NCBI GenBank assembly: GCA_016184125.1
Contig: JACPDG010000088.1
Coordinates: forward strand, 1 to 51,196
Reading direction: 5' to 3'
Length of the DNA: 51,196 nucleotides
Source of the DNA: Candidatus Rokuibacteriota bacterium
Lineage (GTDB): Bacteria; Methylomirabilota; Methylomirabilia; Rokubacteriales; CSP1-6
In this document: one piece after another, positions 32,501 to 41,200 of the stretch
Layout: every line of letters begins with the position of its first letter
Numbering within the stretch: the first letter of the stretch is position 1
The notes under the pieces: model-generated
Databases searched by the model: none
The model's input: only the letters and a program-made list of their open reading frames with translations
What the model was told of the DNA's origin: nothing
Program-made: the position numbers and the translations under genes

Positions 32501-34699
32501 AACCCGATCCCGGCACTGACCTCGCTGTCACCGAAATACGCGTACGTGGGCGACGGAGCGTTCACGCTGGTGGCGACCGGCACGTCGCTCACGCGCACGA
32601 CCGTGCTCCGCTGGAACGGGCACGACCGGCCGACGACGTACGTCAGCGGCCGCCAGGTCCGGGCGGCGATCCCCGTCAGCGACGTCATGGCCCCGGGCAC
32701 CGCTGCGATCAGCCTCTTCACGCCCGCGCCGGGGGGCGGGACGAGCGAGACGCGGAACCTCCTCATCCTCGCCAATCCCGCGCCGTCCGTCACCTCTATG
32801 TCGCCGTCGAGCGCGGCGCCTGGCGGTCCCGGGTTCACGCTCACGGTCGCTGGATCCGGGTTCGTGCGCTCCTCGGTGGTCCGCTGGAACGGCCAGGACC
32901 GGCCCACGACGTTCGTCTCATCGGCGCGCCTGCAAGCCGCCGTCCCCGCCAGCGACATCGCGAGCTTCGGCACCGCGTCGGTCTCGGTCTTCTCGCCGGC
33001 ACCCGGCGGCGGCAGCAGCACGGCCCGGATCTTCAGCGTCGAGAACCCGCCGCCCGCCCTCCTGTCGATCACCCCGGCGAGCGCGCCCCTCGAGTCCGCC
33101 GGGCTCACGCTGTCGCTCACGGGCTTCAGGTTCCTCCCATCGTCCGTCGTGCGGTGGAACGGGATGGACCGGCCCACGACGTACGTCAGCTCGACACAGC
33201 TCCAGGCCGCGATCCCGGCGAGCGATCTGCGAGTGCCGGCGAACGCCTCGGTCGGGGTGAGCGTGTTCAACCCACCGCCGGGAGGCGGAACGAGCGGAAG
33301 CGTCCTCTTCGTGGTCGGCGGCTCCCCTGTCACCACGTCGCTGGCGCCCTCGGCCGCCGGCGCGGGCGCCGAGGCCTTCACCCTGTCCATCCACGGCCTC
33401 AACTTCACGGCGACCTCGTCGGTGTCCTGGCACGGTCGAGCGACCACGCCCACGTACGTGAGCTCCACCGAGCTCAGGATCGGCGTGCCGGCCATCGATC
33501 TCACGACGAGCGGGACTCGATCCGTGCAGGTGTCCCAGACAGGGCTGTACGGCGGGGACTCGAACGTCGCCACCTTCACGGTGAAGCCGGTCCCCGACAT
33601 CGTCCTCGACGACGGCCAGCCGGGCACGAGCTTCACCGGCGAGTGGCTGGAGGTGTTCGCGGCCGATGCCTTGGGCCAGCGCGCGCTGGCGAGCTCGGGG
33701 ACGGGCGAGGCGACCTACCGGTGGACTCCCACCATCCCGCTCGCAGGCGGCTACGAGGTGTCGCTGTGGTGGCCGTCGGGGCCGGGCAGCGCTTCGATGC
33801 CCGTCACGATCGCCGACGCGACCGGCCGACACGAGGTCGACGTCGACCAGACGCTCGCCGCCGGCCAGTGGCGGTCGATCGGCACGTTCACGTTCGGCGC
33901 GGGCAGCTCGGGGTACGTCGAGGTCTCCACGACCGGCCCCGACCGCATCGTCGCGGATGCCGCGCGGTTCGCACCTGTGACAACGGGCGAGGTCGCGACC
34001 CTGTCGGTCTCGAAGTCGCTGAACCTCGGCGACGGCACCGTCACGGCCCAGCCGGGTGGGATCGACTGCGGCACGGACTGCACCGAGACGTACCTGGGGG
34101 GCTCGACCGTCACGCTCGCCGCCGTCCCCGCACCCGGATCGACCTTCACGGGCTGGACCGGCGATGCCGACTGCGCGGATGGTGTCGTCACGCTGACCGC
34201 GTCCCGGTCCTGCGTGGCCGTCTTCGCCGGCGACGAGATCGTCATCGACAACGGCCAACCGGGCACGAGCTTCACCGGCAGCTGGTCGATTGCGGCGGCG
34301 CCTGCGCCATATGGCGCCGACGCGCTCGTCGCCACGGGGATGGGCGGCGCGACGTACCGCTGGACGCCGGCGATCCCGGCCGGCTGGCAGTACCAGGTCT
34401 TCATCTGGTGGCCGCCGGATGCGACCCTCTCGGCGACCGTCCCGGTCACGATCTCGGCGTACGAGCCGCTCGCCGCGTCGCCGTGGATCTACAGCCGCAC
34501 GGCGAACCAGCAGGCCGCCGGCGGCCAGTGGCAGCTGCTCGGCACCTTCGGGTTCCTCGCGGGCAGCTCCGGCTACGTGGAGATCTCCGATGCCGGCGGC
34601 CGCGCTGCGGCGGACGCCGTTCGCTTCGTCCCGTACGGGCCGTTGCCCCCCGCCGACTCATGTGGCGGCTGCGGAGGCGGCGAAGCCGGCGGCTTCTGA
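29525..34699 (+). CDS. Giant secreted protein: toroid-like N-terminus, 11 IPT/TIG repeats, two golvesin-like domains
   Basis: A 1,724-residue exported protein. The signal peptide is about residues 1-23 (GLSVMALLVVVPGAHA). Residues about 25-330 contain repeated helical motifs with HADGSWKSAAGT, DGGFGDQGASTVMDTVHALA and TTDGSWRGDALQTALALDAF, like the alpha/alpha toroid of prenyltransferase/squalene cyclase repeats. Residues about 360-1357 hold 11 IPT/TIG immunoglobulin-like repeats of 85-92 residues, each with GSGF, VRWNG, TTFVS, Q/ELRAA and PAPGGGTS landmarks. Then follow a golvesin C-terminal-like domain (DDGQPGTSFTGEW), an InlB/bacterial-repeat-like domain with four Cys (IDCGTDC, DADCADG, SRSC) and a second golvesin-like domain (DNGQPGTSFTGSW). 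It ends in a Gly/Cys tail (SCGGCGGGEAGGF). It probably lies on the cell surface, with an adhesive or scaffold role inferred. Confidence 0.85.
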   Translation: MRVRTIGLSVMALLVVVPGAHAATSEQIEDARTHALAWLLLDQHADGSWKSAAGTEAAATAAAVSVLTRALPGSYAHARGIAWLANATVASVDSRARAVSGLHAAGLDVAASAQQLAAARNAKLTWGAYPGYDTSFPDTALALGAVRVADASFPEPDLQRALCAMLAGQRTDADAAGSWGHVPLAAVPTMTVLPAGVLVPTALNVLEVHALSRRWSTVPCSTRSLATAIDTGTTWLLAKQNPADGGFGDQGASTVMDTVHALAVLNVLRSDERRLASRPTYDAAADAALGYLLGARTTDGSWRGDALQTALALDAFPPLPEPLADRDRDSIPDTVEAVFGTDVLTDDSRFLARGNGRYALTSLAPMRVVAGAPGVTLAVRGDGFTPASEVRWQGAGRPTTHVSATELRAAVGATDLTTAGSFVVNVFTPAPGGGATSPLALTVVNPVPTVAAIAPGTVVAGSPGATLTVTGSGFVATSTVAWNGAPRSTTFVSPAELRATITAADIASAGIAAVAVVTPAPGGGTSAARALTIESPVPELTSLSPSSAMAGGGPFTVTVSGTGFAPSSVVQWNGSSRSTTFVSPTQLLAAVLAADIASAGTATVTVFTPAPGGGTSAGGPFPVNNPFPTLTSLSPTSVTAGSPDITLTVNGTGFVSSSVVRWNGIAQATTFVSPTQLVASIPAGILAQGGYANVSVVSPPPGGGSTGVLTLTVENPPPALASLSPSTVMAGGSSFTVTLRGSGFTASSIVYIVSSPRSKTFISATELQSVMAAFDIATGGARSVWIVNPPPGGGTSQKLTLAVDNPVPSVTTVSPASAVAGAAPLTLTIAGTGFVSASSVRWNGLARSTAYASSTQLRASIPASDLATVGTASITVNNGPPAGGTSAPVPFTVTENTGNPVPSIAYLSQKSIAAGSPPFTLAVTGSGFVAGSVLHWNGAPRATTVLSATQLLAAITETDVAAVGTAEVSLFNPSPGGGSSAPAPFAITEYAENPIPALTSLSPKYAYVGDGAFTLVATGTSLTRTTVLRWNGHDRPTTYVSGRQVRAAIPVSDVMAPGTAAISLFTPAPGGGTSETRNLLILANPAPSVTSMSPSSAAPGGPGFTLTVAGSGFVRSSVVRWNGQDRPTTFVSSARLQAAVPASDIASFGTASVSVFSPAPGGGSSTARIFSVENPPPALLSITPASAPLESAGLTLSLTGFRFLPSSVVRWNGMDRPTTYVSSTQLQAAIPASDLRVPANASVGVSVFNPPPGGGTSGSVLFVVGGSPVTTSLAPSAAGAGAEAFTLSIHGLNFTATSSVSWHGRATTPTYVSSTELRIGVPAIDLTTSGTRSVQVSQTGLYGGDSNVATFTVKPVPDIVLDDGQPGTSFTGEWLEVFAADALGQRALASSGTGEATYRWTPTIPLAGGYEVSLWWPSGPGSASMPVTIADATGRHEVDVDQTLAAGQWRSIGTFTFGAGSSGYVEVSTTGPDRIVADAARFAPVTTGEVATLSVSKSLNLGDGTVTAQPGGIDCGTDCTETYLGGSTVTLAAVPAPGSTFTGWTGDADCADGVVTLTASRSCVAVFAGDEIVIDNGQPGTSFTGSWSIAAAPAPYGADALVATGMGGATYRWTPAIPAGWQYQVFIWWPPDATLSATVPVTISAYEPLAASPWIYSRTANQQAAGGQWQLLGTFGFLAGSSGYVEISDAGGRAAADAVRFVPYGPLPPADSCGGCGGGEAGGF

Positions 34700-34743
34700 T
34701 GACACCGAGGGCTGCGCTCATCACGACGAGCAGGAGGAACGCC

Positions 34744-35211
34744 ATGCGGTGGGTGATCGTTGCAGCGCTCGCGATCGGATGCCTGGGAGCGGTCGTCGGC
34801 GCGGACGCGCAGGTGAGGGGGCGCGATCTGCGGATCGCTGCGCGCGGCAGCGAGACCACGGGCGACGCGATGAAGCTCGACTGTGACCTCGACTTCGTGT
34901 CGGTCCCGTCCAACCTGTTCGCCGGCGTCTGCCGCCTCACCCTCGGGGCCGACGAGGTGCTCCTGAACGGCACCGACTACGACCGCCGGAGCATGCCGGC
35001 GGTGACCCTGAACGGCCTCCTCACCATCACGGCGGTGGCCGCATCCGCCACGGGTCGCTTCGCGACGATCGCCCCGGACTTCCCCGTCTCCATCGAGCTC
35101 GACCCGCTCCGCCGCGAGTGGCGGCTGCGCGCCGGCGTGCCGGGAGGCGCGGCCGAGACCGTGTCGAGCGGCGCCCTCACCGGCGGCCGCATGCTCTTCG
35201 CGCTCCCCTGA
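34744..35211 (+). CDS. Small secreted hypothetical protein
   Basis: A 155-residue protein. An exact AGGAGG 6 bases before ATG 34744 fixes the start, although an in-frame ATG at 34699 overlaps the previous stop. Signal peptide MRWVIVAALAIGCLGAVVGA, cleavage near ADA-QV. The mature part has a single cysteine pair (LDCDLDF, AGVCRLTLGADEV) and an all-beta look (LLNGTDYDRRSMPAVTLNGL, SIELDPLRREWRLRAGVP). No named family is recognised. It lies between the TIG giant and the RHS gene, with 44- and 37-base gaps, so it is likely co-transcribed and may be a cell-surface accessory of one of them. Confidence 0.7.
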   Translation: MRWVIVAALAIGCLGAVVGADAQVRGRDLRIAARGSETTGDAMKLDCDLDFVSVPSNLFAGVCRLTLGADEVLLNGTDYDRRSMPAVTLNGLLTITAVAASATGRFATIAPDFPVSIELDPLRREWRLRAGVPGGAAETVSSGALTGGRMLFALP

Positions 35212-35248
35212 GCGTCTGACCACCACCGTCGCCACCCGCGAGGGCTCC

Positions 35249-38200
35249 ATGCAACCGCTGGCTCGCACGACCCGTCTCACCGCTTCCTGCCTGCTATTGG
35301 TGGTCTCGGCCGCCGGCGTCGCGCTCGGGGCTCCCCCGGATCGCGCGCCACTGCCCGACGACGTCGTGAAGCGGCTCGTGCACGGGCCGCTCCGCAAGCA
35401 TCGGCGCCCGCCGACCGCCGCGCTGGAACGCCACCTCGACGACACGCTGGCGCTCCTCGAACGGATGCAGGTCGAGACGCGGGACCACCGCGGCCCGGGC
35501 TCGCGCCCCGCACCGGCGACGACCAGCCAGATGCTGCTCGGGCCGGCGCTCCATGAGCTCGCGCTCGTGCGCGACGACCTCCGCCGGGAGGTCGCTCGTG
35601 TCCTCCGCGGGCCGCGACCCGACCTCCTCGTTCGATTCGAGGAGCGGTTCGACCGGGTCCAGCGCCTCCTCGAGACCGTCCAGCAGGCGAAGACGAAGGC
35701 CGCTCGCTCCAGGGCGCTCACCGCGGCGGCCAGGGAGCTGCGCGCGCACCGCACGGCACGAGCCGCGCGGGAGGTCGACCGGACGCCGGGGCCCTTGCAG
35801 ACCTGGCGGCAGGAGCGGGCCACCGATCAGCCGAGCTGGGAGCCCGCGCCTGCGCCCGGCTACATGACCTGGCAGCCACGCCCGAAGGTCTACGCATTCC
35901 TCGGCGACCCCGTCTTCCTCTCCGCCGCGCCGGTGCCCGGTCAGGAGGGAACCTGCGAGTACACCGACGACGATCTGGGCCGAGGCGCCGTGCAGCGCGC
36001 CGAGACCGCGCTCACGGACGAGATCCGACAGCTCGCGCACAGGCTCGGCGACTCGCCCGCCAGGATCTACGAGTACGTCTCGAACGAGATCGCATTCGAG
36101 CCGTACTACGGCTCCCTGAAGGGTGCGATGGGCACGCTGTACTCGCGCGCCGGCAACGCCACCGATCACGCGTCCCTGCTCATCGCGCTGCTGCGCGCCT
36201 CCGGCATCCCCGCCCGTTACGTGAAGGGCGTCATCAGGTTCGACGACGACCCCAGGGTCTTGCGCTGGATCGGAGCGAAAGATCACGTCGGCGCACGGTG
36301 GATCCTGCGGAAGGGCGCGATCCCGGCGGCGGCGTTCGGTAACGACCCGGCCACCCCGGCGCTCGAGGACGACCCGGCCGTCAAAACGGTGCAGTTCACC
36401 CACGTGTGGGTGGAGGCCTGTGTCCCCTACAAGAACTACCGGGGCACCGGCGCCGACGCGAGCGGGCACCGGTGGATCCCGCTCGACCCGAGCTTCAAGG
36501 ACCGCACGTACCAGCCCGGCATCCCCGAGACCGCCGGCACCGTGACGTTCGACTACCGCACCTTCCTGTCGTCGCGCTCGGAGGTCCTTCCCGAGGAGCG
36601 CTACGCGGAGCTGGTCGAGACTGACGTGCGTCAACGCGACCCGCGCCTCACGCTCGCGGACGTCCCCTATCGCGGCGCCACCATTCCCCGCATGACCGAC
36701 ATCCTGCCCGCGTCGTTGCCGTACGAGGTCGTGGCGTTCGCGGCCTGGACGACCGGCGCCAACAGAACCGCCGAGGTCGCGGAGGTCCCTGCCGCCCACC
36801 GGTACATGCTCGAGATCATCCCCGAAGACGGCGCCACGCCGGAGCACGACCTGTCGAGGGCGGCGGCGGGCTGGTTCATCAGCATGCCTCCGGAGCGCTG
36901 TGGCATCGATCAGTACTTCATCGACTTCATCTACTGCGTCCCCGCCGTGTTGGTGCCGGTCTCCGAGATCGTCCTCACGCGAGTCACGCTGTCCTTCGAA
37001 GGCGCGACGGACGACGACCGGGCCGCGCTCGCCGCGTGGAAACGCAGCCCGGACGAACCGCCGCTCCCCTGCACCAAGACGGTTGGCGGGGTCACGAGCC
37101 CGCTCCTGGTCGTGCCGTCGATCAAGGTCGACGGCGTCGAGAGGCCCCTCACCAGTCCGATGGGACCGCTACCGGCACGCGTCGGCCTCTGCACGACCGG
37201 GCACCGGTTGACCGTGCGTATCGCGCTCGCAGACGGCGCCGCGACCAGCCTCAATGGCCGCGTCATGGCTTCCACCGGAACGCCTGCCTTGAACACGGTC
37301 GTCTTCAGGAACCTCCAGGCAGCCGACTACCACGCGATCCTCAGCTACGCGTTCCAGACCTCCGATCGCCTGCTGGCCGAGCGAGCGGCGCGGCTCCTCG
37401 AGGCGGTTCGCAACACTCCGGACGCCAACGCGAACGAGGACGAGACCGTTGGTCAGTTCCTGCACCTCGTCGGGCTCAAGTACCTGCGTCATCTCTCAGA
37501 CGGGATCCGGCGCATCGGAGAGCTCGACGGCGGCTCCGGGCAAAGCGGCCTCCACCTCGGCTTGACCTCGGCTCGCACCAAGGTCACCTACCTGTTCGAC
37601 GAACCGTTTGCGATCTATCGGAGCGGCTTCCTGGTCGACGTCCCCGGGGGCGTCGTCCGCAACGTCGATCTGCGGACGGGCGAGCCGCGGTGGAGCACCT
37701 TTCGACTCGCCACGTACAACGGCTCGGCGCTCGAGTCGTTCGTCTGGCAGGAGAACGCGCGCCTGGACGCGGTCAGCACCGTGCGCGGGATGCAGTTCGC
37801 CGCCGAGCAGGGCTTCGAGCACGTGACCATCACGCGGGAGAACAAGTCGGCCGACCTCGCGAAGCTCACTGCCGATCAGCCCGATCCCGCGCTGAAGTAC
37901 ACGGCGGCCGAGGTCGCCCGCCTCGAGCAGGAGGTGGACGCGGGGTTCACGGTGACGGCGCCGGTCCGCCGGCTCACGTACGGCAACTGGAACGGCATCG
38001 TGTGGATGCAGGAGCGGAACGGCCCGACGACGTCGATGGAAATCGGAGCCTTCATCAGCGGCGGATACGCCGGCGGGTTCGCGATCCTGGATCCGGTCAC
38101 CCCGGACATCACCTTCGACCTGCCGCTGCCGCCGCCGCCCATCGACGACATCCTGAGCGTGTTCCGGTTCGGCAACGGCCGTGAGCAAGGCGCCGATGCC

Positions 38201-41200
38201 GCGCTCGTTGTCACCGCAGGCGACCCCGTCAACATGGTGACCGGCAACCTCTACCACGTCGAGCGCGACATCGCGATCAAGGGCCGCGGCCTGCCCCTCG
38301 TCTTCGAGCGCAGCTACAACAGCCGCGCGCCCGAGGACGGCCCCCTCGGATACGGCTGGACGCATACCTTCAACCAGTTCCTGGTCTTCAACGATGACGA
38401 CGCGAACGGCATTGCCGGCGAGCCGGCCGACAGCGACGGCATCACGTCGTCGGTCACCTGGGTCGATGGCACCGGAACGCGGAAGATCGTCCCGGTGACC
38501 GGGACCGCGGGCGGCGTGCCGATCGGTCCGGCGTTCAACGCGCCGGCGGGGCTCTTCTTCCGCGTCGTGCGGACCGCCGACGGCGCGTACATGATCCGCG
38601 AGAAGAGCGGGCTCACGTACACGTTCGAGAGCGTCGCAGGCATCGTCCAGGCGCCGGAGCCGCAACGCGCGCGCCTGGTCAGCATCGCGGATCGGAACGA
38701 GAACAGGCTGACCCTCGCCTACGGCGCCAGTGGAAGGCTCGAACAGGTCAGCGATTCGGTCGCCACCTGTCCCGGGCCGACGTGCCGGAGCCTCACCTTC
38801 ACCTATGGTGCGGACGGACGGGTCTGGCGCGTCGCCGACTGGACCGGACGTACGCACGAGTACGGCTATGACGCCGCCGGCAACCTGGCCGTCTACAAGA
38901 ACCCGCCGGCGCGCCGGAACGAGCAACCTCCGGTCACCTACACGTACTACCCGGACGCGCCGTTCACGCACGCCATGGAGCGCTACACGCTGCCGCGCGG
39001 CAACGGCATGACGTTCGAGTACTACGCGAACGGCAAGGTGTTCCGCCACTACACCACCCTGGGCGAGACGACGACGTTCACGTACAACGAGTTCCGGCGC
39101 GAGACCACCGTGGTCAACGAGCGCGGGCACACCCGGCGCTTCTTCTTCGACCGGTCCGGCAACCTCACGAAGCTGATCGAGGAAAACGGCGCCGAGCGGC
39201 GATACGCCTACGATGCGCCCCCCAGGCACACCAACCGCCTGTCGGCGCGCGACCCCATGGGACGCGAGACGCGGTACTGCTACGACGGCCGTGGCAACGT
39301 CACGCTCGTCATCCTGCCGCCCGCGCCCGCCGCCGCGACGTGCGAGGCCCCCGGGGACGGCAGGAACACGATCGCGTATCGCGACTTCAACGACTTCGGC
39401 CAGCCGGCAGGCGTCAAGGACGCCCGCAATCACTGGACCCTCCACCGGTACGACGCGCGCGGCAACCTCGTCGACACGATCGCGCTCGCGGAGGGCAGGA
39501 GCGCCCTCGCGGACCCGGACAACCCGACCGAGGCCGAGGTCGTCAGCTGGACCATCAACACGTACGACACGTTCGGCAGCCTGGCGTCGACCAGGCGAGT
39601 GAGCAACATCGCGGCGAAGACCGGACCGACGGTCGAGTACGACTACGACGATCGGAACAACGGCGTCGTCGGTCTCAACCTCGTGGGCATCAGGCGCCTC
39701 AATGCCGACGGCACCGTGCACGCCACCGCGACGCTCGAGTACGACTCGCTCGGGCGCACGACGAAGGGCGTTCGCCCGGACTGGTACGAGACGCGGGCGG
39801 AATACGACGACGTCGAGCGCATGACGGTGGGCACGGACGACTTCGGAAGGCTGCGCGAGCATCGGTACGACGCCAACGGCAACCTGGCGAGCAGCGCCCT
39901 GCTCGCCGGCGACGTCGCCGACACCATCACCTTCACCTACGATCTATCCGATCGCCGGACGACCACCACGGGCGCCGCGGGGTTCATCACCAACTTCGAG
40001 CACGACGCCGCGGGCAATCTGGCCGCGGTCACGAATCCCGACGGCTTCACCCTCCGGTTCGAGTACGATCCCAACCACCGTGTCATCCGCGCCGTCGACC
40101 AGGAAGGGAACGCGGTGAGCCGGACCCTCGACCTCGACGGCAGGCCACGCTCCGTCACCGATCCGAACGGCAACACGACGCGGCACACCTATTACGGCCC
40201 CGAGCAGGAGGGCCGGCTGAAGAGCACCGTCGATGCGCGGCAGCCCGTCGGGCGGCGCACGGAGCTCTCGTACGACGAGAACGGCAACGTCACCCGGGTC
40301 ACGGAGGCGCCGACCGATGAGGAGCCGGAGGGCCGGACGACGGTGACGAGCTACGACGAGCTGAACCGCCCCGTCCGCGTCATGGGTCCTCGCTACGCCG
40401 ATCCCGAGCGCGGCGGCGTCATCCGGCCACTCACGACGTACCGGTACGACCTCCTCGGCCGGCTCGTCGAGATCCAGGCCGGCCACGTCTCGCCCGAGGG
40501 CGCCGACGTCCTGGCGCGCCAGATGGCCTACGCGTGGGACGACTTCGGGGGCAAGCGTGCCGAGAGCGACGGCGCCGATCGGACCTGGCGCTTCACCGCG
40601 GACGCGCATGGCAACGTCAGCAGCATCACCGATCCCAGGCAGCAGACCACGACCTTCACCTACGACTATGGCGGCCGCTTGAAGACCCGGGAGGACCACG
40701 CTCGCCGGCTCACGCTCTACACGCGCAACGACCTCGGTCAGGTTCGCGTGGCGCAGGGCCCGGACGTGACGTACACCTACGCGTACGATGCGGCGCACCG
40801 GCTCGCCAGCGTCCTCGACAGCCGTGGCAACAAGCAGCTCACCTACGCGTGGAGTCCCGGTGGCCTGCTCAACGCCATGGAGGACGGCGACGGCGGGCGC
40901 ACCGACTACCTCTACGACCCGGCCGGGCGCCTCACCGGCATCTGGGCGCCCAACGGCGACCTGGTCACCTTCGTCCGCGACGCGGCCGGTCGTCTCACCG
41001 AGAAGTGGCTGCCGAACGGCCCCGTGTCGCGCTACACCTGGAACACCGACAACACGCTTGCCAGCCTCGTGAACCAGGCCGGCGCGAGCGTGGTCAGCCA
41101 GCACGTCTACGCCTACGATGACGCCGGCAATCGCGTCACGCACGAGGAGACCGCCGGCGGGACGACGAGCATCTACGCGTACGCGTACGACCCGCTCTCC

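Noticed and set aside
30697..34690. Very long alternate frames inside the TIG-repeat gene on both strands
   Set aside because: Repetitive, high-G+C coding DNA leaves other frames open; they lack family motifs, while the chosen frame has signal peptide and domain repeats.
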